A DNA stretch of 24,586 nt. Source: an uncultured Actinomyces sp. Its GTDB lineage: Bacteria > Actinomycetota > Actinomycetes > Actinomycetales > Actinomycetaceae. The notes beneath the pieces are model-generated. The model had not been told where the DNA came from and ran no database searches. It saw only the letters and a program-made list of their open reading frames with translations. The stretch covers positions 1 through 24,586 of the forward strand of contig CAJZDJ010000020.1 of NCBI GenBank assembly GCA_915063485.1, given 5' to 3'. Made by a program: the position numbers and the translations under genes. Positions 1 through 7,760 of the stretch are shown here, piece after piece (within the stretch, counting starts at the first letter, position 1; each line of letters begins with the position of its first letter).

Positions 1-420
1 CTAGGGATTGTGGGCGTAGCTGCCGTAATCGGAATTGTGGTCACTGTTGTGCTGGTGAAGAAGCGTAAGAACCCGAGCCCGGCACCTGGGTTCTATCCAC
101 CGCTTTCCCCGACTATGCCTTATAACGGTCCTCGCCCTGGCCCACAGGCTCAGCAAGGCTATCGGGGCCCGCAGCAGTCACAGGGTTACCCAGCCACACA
201 ACCCCAAAATTACCCTGGTCAAGCTCCTACCCAGCAAGGTAACTTCAACCCTCAGCCTTATCCTGGCCCGCAACCTCAACCTACTCAGGGACAACCGGGG
301 GCACAGTCTCAAGCTGGACCGGCCCAGCCAGGCACGCAGCCACAGCCCAGGCAAAACCAGCCCGAGGCAGGGCAGCCACCTTATGGCGCTAACCCAAACT
401 ACCCGCAAAACCGTAACTGA
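1..420 (+). CDS. Family A membrane protein, C-terminal part only (5' end outside window)
   Basis: The frame is open from the first base and ends with TGA at 418-420, so only the last 139 codons are present. They begin inside a hydrophobic helix (GIVGVAAVIGIVVTVVLV), followed at once by KKRK and a long tail rich in Pro, Gln, Gly and Tyr. The positive charges after the helix predict a cytoplasmic tail. The tail ends QPPYGANPNYPQNRN, almost the same ending as the family A gene at 2616-3626. The missing N-terminal part is expected to carry a signal peptide and the two-cysteine ectodomain seen in the seven complete copies downstream. A perfect hairpin follows, so this gene probably ends its own transcript. 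Function is unknown. Confidence 0.85.
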   Translation, partial: LGIVGVAAVIGIVVTVVLVKKRKNPSPAPGFYPPLSPTMPYNGPRPGPQAQQGYRGPQQSQGYPATQPQNYPGQAPTQQGNFNPQPYPGPQPQPTQGQPGAQSQAGPAQPGTQPQPRQNQPEAGQPPYGANPNYPQNRN

Positions 421-437
421 CCCTTGCCAGGGCTAAA

Positions 438-471
438 GTGTTGGCCAGCCATTTTAATGGCTGGCCAACAC
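438..471 (+). terminator. Perfect 16-bp hairpin after the first family A gene
   Basis: GTGTTGGCCAGCCATT at 438-453 and its exact reverse complement at 456-471 form a near-continuous palindrome with a 2-base centre. It lies 17 bases after a stop codon and before the next ribosome binding site. There is no clear T-run, so it is an intrinsic terminator of the T-poor actinobacterial type or an mRNA-stabilising hairpin. A TAGTAT sequence (475-480) just after it could serve as a -10 box for the next unit. Confidence 0.75.
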
Positions 472-505
472 CCCTAGTATTTACAACACATTCAAGGAGG
501 AAGCC

Positions 506-1438
506 GTGAAACACGCACTAGCAATAGCGCTAGCTTTTATCACATTGGCTGGCGCAGCTCTTGTCACTCCCACCGCCACGGCTTCCGGGAACATTGAAAC
601 CACATTATTGTTCATACTCAACCACAATGGCAGTAGTGAAGAAATAACTGCCGTCTACAGTAAAGATAACACCATAAACTCTTCCAACTGCAAAAACACC
701 AAAACATACACTGCGGAATTTAATCAGTCAGGTGGCAAAAACGAATGCATTTTCCGCAAACACTACGATAGGGATGAATACAGCTACGCCTGGTCTACAC
801 ACCGTGTAGACGACAAGCTTGAGTTCACATTTATGAGCCTGTCAGCTTCTATGCGAATCAAAGTCGCATATGCTCTGGGATTAAAGAAAACTAATGACCT
901 GAACGTGGTTTATACGGTAGCTGCGCTACCCTTAAATGCCACTGTCACCAGAGAAACACTATCCCCAAAGGTAGCCAAGGGTAGCAAAAACATCTACTAC
1001 ACCTGGAACGGTAACACAGCTGTTGATTCAACTGCAGAACTGAAAGGAACCATACCGTTTTCTAGCACTACCATCACTCCATCTATCGCCCCAGCCCCGG
1101 GAGACACCGGGGTCAGCAACGATAAGCCATCCGGCAATAACACTACTGTGCTAGCTGTCAGCCACAAGTCCAGCGACTCCAATACTGCGCTTTACGTGGT
1201 ACTAGGTGTGGTTTCAGTAGTGGCCCTGACGAGTGTAGTAACCACCGTTTTACTAGTGCAGAAACGTAAAGAACCAACTCCTACCGTCTACTTTGCAGCC
1301 TCCACCAGGGTTTATAACGGACAACCCCATTCCGGCCCGCAGCCACAGCAAGCTAGCCACCCAATCCCGCAAACATCAGAGTCCCAGCCTCACCCAAGTC
1401 CACCATCTGCTATGCAGCAGAACCAGGGTGGCCAATAA
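506..1438 (+). CDS. Family A secreted/membrane protein (two-Cys ectodomain, one TM, Pro/Gln tail)
   Basis: 310 aa. The GTG start is set by AAGGAGG at 494-500. Residues 1-27 are a signal peptide (MKHALAIALAFI..., cut predicted after TATA or TATAS). The ectodomain (about 28-200) is predicted beta-rich and has Cys62 and Cys81, spaced as in the next paralog. Shared elements include YYTWNG near 164-169 and a GT.. strand after it. A short Ser/Pro/Asn stalk leads to SNTALY (225-230), a membrane helix (about 228-252), QKRK, and a Pro/Gln/Ser/His cytoplasmic tail. The tail lacks the PPYG..NYP ending of other members. It is closest to the gene at 1601 and probably cotranscribed with it. The ectodomain recalls LppM-type domains, but function is unknown. 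Confidence 0.85.
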   Translation: MKHALAIALAFITLAGAALVTPTATASGNIETTLLFILNHNGSSEEITAVYSKDNTINSSNCKNTKTYTAEFNQSGGKNECIFRKHYDRDEYSYAWSTHRVDDKLEFTFMSLSASMRIKVAYALGLKKTNDLNVVYTVAALPLNATVTRETLSPKVAKGSKNIYYTWNGNTAVDSTAELKGTIPFSSTTITPSIAPAPGDTGVSNDKPSGNNTTVLAVSHKSSDSNTALYVVLGVVSVVALTSVVTTVLLVQKRKEPTPTVYFAASTRVYNGQPHSGPQPQQASHPIPQTSESQPHPSPPSAMQQNQGGQ

Positions 1439-1600
1439 CCAGGCCGACTGCAATCATTCAAAGAGAAAACTAAGGCTACACAGGCAACCAGCCCCAAGCG
1501 GGCTACCTAACTCCCCGGAACCGGCATACCTAGGGAACCTGACTACTAGCCTGATACGGTTAAGACAGCTCCCCCTAAGCGACACACTCAAGGAGAAGCA

Positions 1601-2566
1601 GTGAAACGTGCACTTGTAACCGCACTAGCTTTTATCACATTAATGGCTGGAGCCATATGCGCGCCTAGTGCTGTCGCCGCAGGTAGCATCACCGCCAAGC
1701 TTATCTATATTCTTGAAAAAGACGGCACTGCCTACGAAGCAATATCTCTTAGTAGCACTGACGGCACTATCAATGACTCCAATTGCGACGATATTGATGA
1801 TTACACTGCTGATTTCAGCCAATCAGGTAGTAAAAGCGAATGTATGTTCTATCAGTACTATGATGAGAACGAATACCTTGCAGCCCTGTTAAGAACCCCC
1901 AACGGTTCAAAAAATAATATCAATTTTATGTTTATACCAAACTCAGTTGCCATGCGCGTTAAAATCGCGGCTGGTCTTGAGATAAATGTCAACGATCTTA
2001 ACGTTACTAAGACCGTGCTCGCCATCCCGCTAAGAGCAAAAGTCACCACTAAAACACTTTCTCCGGTGGAAAGCAAAGATAATAAATATGCTTACTACAC
2101 TTGGAATGGGAGCACCACTGACACCGGTGCAGCTACCGTAACAGGGACTATGGAACTGGCCGCCTCAGCAGATGGCGCCCCTACGATCAACTCTGGCGTA
2201 AGCCCACAAAGCACCCCGTCTGCTACCGACGAGACCACCACTGGCCTAACTAAACGCACTGGTAAGGCTTCGTCGGCTCCCCCAGTTTCAGCTGTTCCTA
2301 CTGCACTGAGTGTTAAGAAAACCTCTAGGCAAGCCGACAACAGTCTCTTGCTTGCCATGATTGTGGGCGGCCTAGTTGCCACGATTGGGATCATGGCGAC
2401 TGTTCTGCTTTCCAAGAGACACAAAAAGCCAGCTAAACCTCAATTTTCTTCCCCTGGTAGACCTAATACTCCACACCCCTATCCCAGCTCACCCCATAAC
2501 GGACAAGCTCCTACAAGTCGAGAGCGGCCGCCATACAGCAGTGGCCCGAATTATCCACGTAGCTAA
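1601..2566 (+). CDS. Family A secreted/membrane protein
   Basis: 321 aa. The GTG start lies 5 bases after AAGGAG (1590-1595). The signal peptide covers residues 1-27 (MKRALVTALAFITLMAGAIC...AVAAG). The ectodomain has Cys62 and Cys81 at the same positions as the preceding gene, with shared blocks NDLNV and YYTWNGS. A Thr/Ser/Pro stalk (about 195-245) follows, then a membrane helix (about 248-271), SKRHKK, and a short Pro-rich cytoplasmic tail ending RPPYSSGPNYPRS, the family's terminal motif. The 162-base gap upstream holds no strong hairpin, so one transcript with the previous gene is plausible. It looks like a diverged tandem duplicate of that gene. Function is unknown. Confidence 0.85.
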   Translation: MKRALVTALAFITLMAGAICAPSAVAAGSITAKLIYILEKDGTAYEAISLSSTDGTINDSNCDDIDDYTADFSQSGSKSECMFYQYYDENEYLAALLRTPNGSKNNINFMFIPNSVAMRVKIAAGLEINVNDLNVTKTVLAIPLRAKVTTKTLSPVESKDNKYAYYTWNGSTTDTGAATVTGTMELAASADGAPTINSGVSPQSTPSATDETTTGLTKRTGKASSAPPVSAVPTALSVKKTSRQADNSLLLAMIVGGLVATIGIMATVLLSKRHKKPAKPQFSSPGRPNTPHPYPSSPHNGQAPTSRERPPYSSGPNYPRS

Positions 2567-2615
2567 GTATCGGTATCTAGGCAACAAAATAGTCACTACC
2601 AGGGAAGGAAATAAC

Positions 2616-3626
2616 ATGCGTCGTAAATTGACAGCTTTAATGGCGCTTTTAATGCTGGCAGGCGCCGGTATGATCGCACCTACCGCTACCGCACAGGAAT
2701 ACGAGGGATCATATGTAACCCAGCTTTCTAGCGACGGCACAATCACGGAATTCATTGCCGTTATGGGAGTAACTGAAGAAAGCTGCAAATCCACGAAATA
2801 CAAGCCTGTTTATGACGCTAAACGTAACGCTTGTTTGCTTGGACTGTCTTTTAAAGGCGAGCGGATCACCAAAGCTTTTACACTTAAGCTGACCTCAAAT
2901 GGCGGCACCAGCTATTCCTTTGAGTTCAGCACTCTTTCTGTCAGCGACTACGAGGCACTTGCCAGCGATATGTATCGAGGCGATACCATCAAGATCACCA
3001 AGATCACTTTATCTCTACCTGTAGGTAGTGTTATCACCAACGGTAAAGGTAATGCCACAAAATTAGACAACACCGATACTGACGCCTATCGCTGGACCGA
3101 ATACAGTCCGTTAATGTCAGTAACGGGCACCACCACCCTCGATGCTTCTGTGGCAGGCTACTTAGCGGCTGGCACTCCCTCACCCACGCCTACTCCCAGC
3201 GCAACAACAGAATCTTCAACCCCCACCCCTGCTACTTCAGCTGCGCCAACTCAGAGCACTAGCGCCGCAGCTTCGGCTAAGGATTCAGGTTCCAACACCG
3301 GCTTGTATGTAGGTATCACCATTGCGGCAGTAGTAATTGCAGCGATCGCAATTGCCGCCGTCGTAGTTATTAACAAGAAAAAGCAGGCTAGCGCCCCCAA
3401 CTACGGCTCCTACCCTAACTCAGGCGCTGCGGGCATGGGCGCCCCAATGGTTCCCAGCATGCCAGGCACCGCTGCTCCTGGAGCATTTAACCCTCCCGCA
3501 TACCCGGACGCCAACCAAGCTACTGGTAGCCAGTACCAGAATGGAACTGGGACACCTCAGCCACCGTATCAGCCCGGCCAAGGCCAGCCGCCTTACGGAT
3601 CAGGCTCAAACTATCCACAGGTCTAA
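2616..3626 (+). CDS. Family A secreted/membrane protein
   Basis: 336 aa. The frame is open back to 2376, but I place the start at ATG 2616. There AGGGAAGG (2601-2608) precedes it, and MRRKLTALMALL matches the next gene's start; the 80 upstream codons overlap the previous gene. Signal peptide 1-26 (ATATA/Q). The ectodomain runs about 27-186 with Cys57 and Cys73. Family blocks are SSDGT, LKLT, YSFEF, LSLPVGS, YRW and VTGTTTLDAS. A Thr/Pro/Ser stalk (187-222) could be an O-glycosylation site in a glycosylating host. SNTGLY leads into the helix (229-252), then NKKK and a Pro/Gln/Gly tail ending QPPYGSGSNYPQV. Its ectodomain is the clearest comparison to LppM-type folds (inference). Confidence 0.88.
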   Translation: MRRKLTALMALLMLAGAGMIAPTATAQEYEGSYVTQLSSDGTITEFIAVMGVTEESCKSTKYKPVYDAKRNACLLGLSFKGERITKAFTLKLTSNGGTSYSFEFSTLSVSDYEALASDMYRGDTIKITKITLSLPVGSVITNGKGNATKLDNTDTDAYRWTEYSPLMSVTGTTTLDASVAGYLAAGTPSPTPTPSATTESSTPTPATSAAPTQSTSAAASAKDSGSNTGLYVGITIAAVVIAAIAIAAVVVINKKKQASAPNYGSYPNSGAAGMGAPMVPSMPGTAAPGAFNPPAYPDANQATGSQYQNGTGTPQPPYQPGQGQPPYGSGSNYPQV

Positions 3627-3684
3627 AAGCTAGGCGCCTTATGCGCTATGCTCTAAATAATCAATCATCCGAGGAGGGGACATT

Positions 3685-4812
3685 ATGCGTCGCAAACTGA
3701 CAGCATTAATGGCACTCTTAACGCTGACTGTCGCGGGCGCAATTGCACCCACCGCAGCTGCCCAAGAGCTAGAAGCAGAATATATAGCCGGTCTGCAATC
3801 AGACGGCACATTCCTAGAGGCAGTCTCTGTTTCAGGCGTCAGCGCCGAGGAGTGCAAGTCCTCAACATATCAGCCACTTTATGATGAAAAAGAGGGTACT
3901 TGCACGGTTGGCTACGAATATAAGCCAGAAAAACTTTATAGGGCGCTATCAATTAAGTTAACTCCCCTAGGAGATAACAAGTACTCCTTTAACTTCACTG
4001 CCCTGTCTTTTTACTCGCTTAAATCAGAAGCTAAGAACCTGCTTTCTGACCACACGCTAAACTTTACAAGCATGACCTTTGCCATGCCTAAAGGCACTAC
4101 CTTCTCATCTGGAGTAGAAAAGGCAACAAACGATAGCAACGACAAATACGATATCTATAGGTGGGATGACGCCAGCACCTATATTTATGTCAAGGGGACC
4201 ACTACCTTAGATGCTTCTGCAGCACAATACATCACTGGAGGTAGTGATCCTTCTACAAGCGAATCGCCCACGCCTACACCCACACCCACCACTGAGTCAG
4301 CCACCCCTAGCCCAACCAGCGAATCAGCCACTCCTAGCGCCACTGCCAACGCATTAGCCAGCAACAAATCAGATTCCAACACTGCTTTGTACATTGGGAT
4401 CGGCGTTGCTGTAGTGGTACTCGCAGCCGGCGCAATCACTGCAATTGTGCTTGTAAACAAGAAGAAGCAGCCTACTGGCCCCACTTATCGCGGCCCTTAC
4501 CCAGGGGCTTACCCCGGTGGTCCGGGTGGTCCTGGCGCAGGCTTTGGCCCAACTGGACCCGGCGCAGGCCCCGCCATGGGCGCAGGTGCTATGGGTGGAC
4601 CACGCCCCGCAGGCGCTTCAGGTACAGGTTTTGGCGCGCCTCAGGGCAGTTATCCAGGCGGCTACCAACCCCAGCCCTCCTCAGGCCAACCGCAGCCCTA
4701 CCAGCCGCCGTCGGCCCCGTCAGCGCCAAGCAACCAGGCCCCTTACAACCCTGGCAACCAGCCGCCGTCGGCCCCTTACGGACCTGGTAACGCTAACGGC
4801 ACAAACCACTAA
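3685..4812 (+). CDS. Family A secreted/membrane protein
   Basis: 375 aa. The ATG start lies 6 bases after a strong GAGGAGGG (3671-3678). It is the closest paralog of the preceding gene: both start MRRKLTALMALL, have Cys57 and Cys73, and share SDGT, KLTPLGDNKYSF, YRW and GTTTLDAS. Signal peptide 1-26. The stalk (188-224) is Ser/Pro/Thr-rich with two TESATPS-like units. SNTALY leads into the helix (235-257), then NKKK. The cytoplasmic tail is Gly/Pro-rich (PGGPGGPGAGFGP type) and turns Pro/Gln-rich with two QPPSAP units. The final residues NGTNH replace the PPYG..NYP motif, although APYGPGN lies just before. It probably closes the unit beginning at 506, since hairpins follow it. Confidence 0.88.
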   Translation: MRRKLTALMALLTLTVAGAIAPTAAAQELEAEYIAGLQSDGTFLEAVSVSGVSAEECKSSTYQPLYDEKEGTCTVGYEYKPEKLYRALSIKLTPLGDNKYSFNFTALSFYSLKSEAKNLLSDHTLNFTSMTFAMPKGTTFSSGVEKATNDSNDKYDIYRWDDASTYIYVKGTTTLDASAAQYITGGSDPSTSESPTPTPTPTTESATPSPTSESATPSATANALASNKSDSNTALYIGIGVAVVVLAAGAITAIVLVNKKKQPTGPTYRGPYPGAYPGGPGGPGAGFGPTGPGAGPAMGAGAMGGPRPAGASGTGFGAPQGSYPGGYQPQPSSGQPQPYQPPSAPSAPSNQAPYNPGNQPPSAPYGPGNANGTNH

Positions 4813-4881
4813 GGAAACCCCTAAGGGGAGTTATCCCCCAAGAAAACTCAAGATATTTTTAGCCCTACGACACTAGGATAG

Positions 4882-4946
4882 AGCTGGGCCCGATCTATAT
4901 AGAGATCTATAAGACCGGGTCCAGCTTTACTAGCCGCACCTGCGGC
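4882..4946 (+). terminator. Terminator-like hairpins between two family A genes
   Basis: AGCTGGGCCCG (4882-4892) pairs with CGGGTCCAGCT (4916-4926), with one G-U pair, and is followed by TTTAC. A second small hairpin, GCCGC-acct-GCGGC (4933-4946), sits directly before the next gene's ribosome binding site (AGAAGAGGA, 4951-4959). The first is the likely terminator of the 506-4812 unit. Confidence 0.65.
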
Positions 4947-4966
4947 ATACAGAAGAGGACACACAG

Positions 4967-6646
4967 ATGCGCGCAAGATTGTCAGCATTAACAGGAGTAT
5001 TGGCACTCATACTTGCCTGCTTACTTACCCCTGCAGCAACTGCGGCAGACCGTTATGATGGCATTGCCCTCACCATAATGGACAGGTTGGGAAGCATCCA
5101 CCAGGGCATGCTGATCTCTGATAAAACTGGAACACTAACCAAATCTGATTGCCAGGCTAGCGGCGACTACCAGGCGAACTTTTCGCCCAAATCCTCAGGC
5201 TCTGGCTCTACCTGTTTAATTTACAAGAGCTACAGTACTAGCGCACCTCCTGTCGGGGTCTATATCACCAATAAGACTTCTAGCTCTTATGACTTTACGT
5301 TTAAGGGCTATTCAAACATTCTTAACTCCACCGTACAAAGCAAAAGCGGCTTGAATATCAAGCTAGCAGGAACCATGCTCGGGGTCCCCAAGGGATCGAA
5401 CGTTACGGCTGATGGAGCTGAAACAGGAAGCACCTCTAGCGCTGATCTCTACGCTTGGCAAAAAGACGGTTCTATTCCTGAAGCTTCAGGTACCGTCAAC
5501 ATCAGCGGTTCTAATGGTGGCGGCGGCTCCAACGGTGGCGGTGGCTCCAGTAGCAACGGCGATCTTGGTATCGGCGATCTGAACGGCGGCTCTAGTGGCT
5601 CTGGCGGTTCTAGCAATTCCACCACTTCCCCCACCCCCAGCGACTCGCCTACCAGCGACCAGAAAGGTGCTACCCCCGCACCTAGCGCCACCTCAACTGC
5701 GCAGACCTCCAGCAGTTCTAGCTCCAGCTCTGACGACGACAACACCACGCTTTACATCGTTGCTGCTGTTGTGGCCGTGATTGCGGTTATCGGCGTAATC
5801 GCCACTGTGTTGGTGGTCAAGAAGAACGGCAAGAAGAACGATCAGGCTAACTTCGGCCCCTACCCGGGTGCTCCCGGCACCGGCTTTGGCCCTAACGGCC
5901 GTGGATTTGGCGGCCCGGCTGGCCCTGGTTATGGCCCCAATAACTTTGGCGGCCCCTCTGGTCCCGGCGCCCCTGCCGGCGGCATGGCTCCTGGCGGCCC
6001 TAACTACGGCGGCCCCAACGGCCCTGTAGGCGGACCCAATGGTCCGGTAAATGGTCCCAGCTATGGCGCCCCTAACGGCCCTGCTGGCGGCCCTAACTAT
6101 GGCGCCCCCAACGGCCCTGCTGGCGGCCCTAACTATGGTGGCCCTAACGGCCCTGCTGGCGGCCCTAACTATGGCGGTTCTAACGCTCCGGCCGGCAGCT
6201 CTGCTCCGGTAGCTCCTAGCGCTCCTGCAGCCCCTGGCTACCCGCAACCTGGCGGCTACCAGGGTGGGCCCAGTGCTACTCAGGGTGGCCCTACCCAAAA
6301 CGGCGCTGCCCAGGGCGGCTATCAGTCCCCGAGCCCGTCAGCTCCGTCAGCGGGATACGCGGCAGCTCCCTCAGCTCAGTCTGCTGCGGCCGGCAGCCCC
6401 TTTGCTGGCCAGCCCGCTGCTACCAACCCGGCTCAGCCCGCAAGCCCCGCCCAACCGCTTCCTTCCAGCTCAGCTGGTGACGACGTCGTCCTGCCCCCGC
6501 AGGTAACCCCTGCCCAGCCGCAGGATTACGACGCCGCGCCGGCAGCAGGTGGCGACGCTGAGGACTACTACCCCACCATCCGTCTGGGACAAGATGAGGG
6601 CCTGGCTCCTACTCGCCAGTACCCGCGCTTCAACCAGAACAACTAA
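4967..6646 (+). CDS. Largest family A protein, with long Gly/Pro/Asn-repeat cytoplasmic tail
   Basis: 559 aa, ATG after AGAAGAGGA. Signal peptide 1-27 (ATAA/D). Ectodomain about 28-180 with Cys62 and Cys83. Its stalk is unusual: SNGGGGSNGGGGSSSNGD, then Gly/Ser, Thr/Pro and poly-Ser (180-255), resembling a flexible spacer. DNTTLY precedes the helix (261-284), then KKNGKKN. The 270-residue cytoplasmic tail contains about five 12-residue units of the type GGPNYGxPNGPA (36-bp DNA repeats, about 5995-6180). Ala/Pro/Ser sequence follows, then an acidic end, AEDYYPTIRLGQDEG, and finally TRQYPRFNQNN. That C-terminus differs from other members and looks conserved-motif-like, possibly a docking or phosphorylation site (speculative). 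The next gene starts 14 bases later, so the two are probably cotranscribed. Confidence 0.88.
   Translation: MRARLSALTGVLALILACLLTPAATAADRYDGIALTIMDRLGSIHQGMLISDKTGTLTKSDCQASGDYQANFSPKSSGSGSTCLIYKSYSTSAPPVGVYITNKTSSSYDFTFKGYSNILNSTVQSKSGLNIKLAGTMLGVPKGSNVTADGAETGSTSSADLYAWQKDGSIPEASGTVNISGSNGGGGSNGGGGSSSNGDLGIGDLNGGSSGSGGSSNSTTSPTPSDSPTSDQKGATPAPSATSTAQTSSSSSSSSDDDNTTLYIVAAVVAVIAVIGVIATVLVVKKNGKKNDQANFGPYPGAPGTGFGPNGRGFGGPAGPGYGPNNFGGPSGPGAPAGGMAPGGPNYGGPNGPVGGPNGPVNGPSYGAPNGPAGGPNYGAPNGPAGGPNYGGPNGPAGGPNYGGSNAPAGSSAPVAPSAPAAPGYPQPGGYQGGPSATQGGPTQNGAAQGGYQSPSPSAPSAGYAAAPSAQSAAAGSPFAGQPAATNPAQPASPAQPLPSSSAGDDVVLPPQVTPAQPQDYDAAPAAGGDAEDYYPTIRLGQDEGLAPTRQYPRFNQNN
5995..6180 (+). repeat. 36-bp in-frame tandem repeats (GGPNYGxPNGPA units)
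   Basis: About five imperfect 36-base units encode GGPNYG(A/G)PNGPA within the cytoplasmic tail of the gene at 4967. The last three copies differ by only a few silent or single-residue changes, suggesting recent slippage or unequal crossing-over. Confidence 0.8.
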
Positions 6647-6660
6647 AACCAGGATTCAAA

Positions 6661-7647
6661 GTGAGTATGAATGCGCGCGCAGCTGCAGCTAAAAGCCGCA
6701 AGCCGCTACGTAAACAAGCGCTGTTAGCACTGTCTGTAGCAGCAGCCGCATGTCTTTGCGTTCCAAGCGCAGATGCAGCTGCCGCGCGCACTTCCACTGA
6801 TGCCCCGAGCACCGCAGTCAGCTCAACCCAGTTAGCTTCTAGCCAACTAGTTGCTAACGGGTTGAGCGAGGCTGGGATCTCTACTGGGGAAACTGAGCTC
6901 CCTACTGGGGTAGGCGAACGCGTCGATAATTCAACCGGGCGTTCCAACATTGAGGCCCGTCGCGGTGGCGGCAGGGGCCGGGGCAGCAGAAGCCGCTCTT
7001 CTCGCAGGCGTTCAGGCTATCGCTCAGGTAATCGCACGCGTTACCGCTACTACCACCACAACCACTACGGACCCAGAAGCTCAAACTCGACCATGACTGC
7101 TCGCACAGCCATGATCATGTTTGCATTATTGGCAGTGGTGCTCATTTTTGTATTTGTAATTATCAGGCGTGCTCGCCAAAACGCCTATGCGGCAGAGCAA
7201 TACACCCCTTACGGCAACGGACCGAGCGGCTATAACCCTAATGGTTATTCACCTGATGGCGGCTATAACGCGGGTGGGTATTCTGCGGGAGATTACTCTC
7301 CCGGAGGCTATTCGGCGGGAGGCTACTCTGACGGAAATTACTCTGCCGGTAACTACGGCCAAACCGGCTACGGCCAAACTGGTTATGGACAAACTGGTTA
7401 CGATCAGGGCGGTTATGGCACCGGTAACTACGACGCCGGCAGTTATGATGGTCAAAACGGTTACGCCTCTAGCAGCTATGGCCAGGGTGGTTACACCCCC
7501 AACTCATACGGCCAAGATGGCTATAACGCGGGTAGTTACAATGAAAACGGCTACTCACAAAATGGTTACGGCCAAAACAATAACTACAACCAGAATAATG
7601 GTTGGCAAAACTATGATCCCAAGGATTATGGTTGGAACACTAAGTAA
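6661..7647 (+). CDS. Family B membrane protein: RGG/RS ectodomain, one TM, Gly-Tyr-Gln tail
   Basis: 328 aa. GTG start 5 bases after AGGA (6651-6654); ATG 6667 is an alternative. The family B N-terminus (PLRKQALLALSVAAAACLCVPSADA, residues 15-39) is a signal peptide. A Ser/Thr segment follows, then a very basic part (100-130) with RGGGRGRG, SRSRSSRRR and RSGYRSGNRTR. TM helix 147-168 is followed by RRAR, so the tail should be cytoplasmic. Residues 181-328 are almost entirely Gly, Tyr, Asn, Ser, Gln and Asp, with about 28 Tyr spaced roughly every five residues (three YGQTG repeats in a row). This composition resembles the low-complexity domain of FUS-type proteins. It ends DPKDYGWNTK. Cotranscribed with the gene at 4967. 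Function is unknown. Confidence 0.85.
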   Translation: MSMNARAAAAKSRKPLRKQALLALSVAAAACLCVPSADAAAARTSTDAPSTAVSSTQLASSQLVANGLSEAGISTGETELPTGVGERVDNSTGRSNIEARRGGGRGRGSRSRSSRRRSGYRSGNRTRYRYYHHNHYGPRSSNSTMTARTAMIMFALLAVVLIFVFVIIRRARQNAYAAEQYTPYGNGPSGYNPNGYSPDGGYNAGGYSAGDYSPGGYSAGGYSDGNYSAGNYGQTGYGQTGYGQTGYDQGGYGTGNYDAGSYDGQNGYASSSYGQGGYTPNSYGQDGYNAGSYNENGYSQNGYGQNNNYNQNNGWQNYDPKDYGWNTK

Positions 7648-7656
7648 AGTGTTCTA

Positions 7657-7701
7657 GCAGGGCTGGCGGAGTATTTGAGACTTAATACCCGCCAGCCCTG
7701 C
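7657..7701 (+). terminator. Strong hairpin after the RGG/Gly-Tyr gene
   Basis: GCAGGGCTGGCGG (7657-7669) pairs perfectly with CCGCCAGCCCTGC (7689-7701). The loop can pair further (GTATT with AATAC). It lies 10 bases after a stop codon. No T-run follows. Confidence 0.75.
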
Positions 7702-7714
7702 GCCGTTAATAGAA

Positions 7715-7720
7715 TATACT
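7715..7720 (+). promoter_or_regulatory. Candidate -10 box (TATACT) for the gene at 7761
   Basis: TATACT matches the actinobacterial -10 pattern and sits just after the terminator hairpin, about 40 bases before the start codon. No convincing -35 is visible; that position would fall inside the hairpin. Confidence 0.4.
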
Positions 7721-7760
7721 GCACTCACAGTTGTTTGTAGTAACTCAATGAGGATGAGCA

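Noticed and set aside
1293..1604. Overlapping + frame running from the tail of the gene at 506 into the next gene
   Set aside because: It lacks a ribosome binding site and resembles no family member, so it is neither a separate gene nor a convincing frameshifted extension.
2376..2615. 80-codon upstream extension of the gene at 2616
   Set aside because: It overlaps the previous gene in another frame, would bury the signal peptide, and the internal ATG has a good ribosome binding site and matches the paralog start.
5995..6180. CRISPR array
   Set aside because: The repeats are contiguous, in frame and coding, with no spacers and no cas genes nearby.
5693..6298. 201-codon frame on the - strand opposite the Gly/Pro/Asn tail
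   Set aside because: It is a shadow of the repeat region: Arg/Ala/Gly-rich translation, no ribosome binding site, and strong coding evidence on the + strand.
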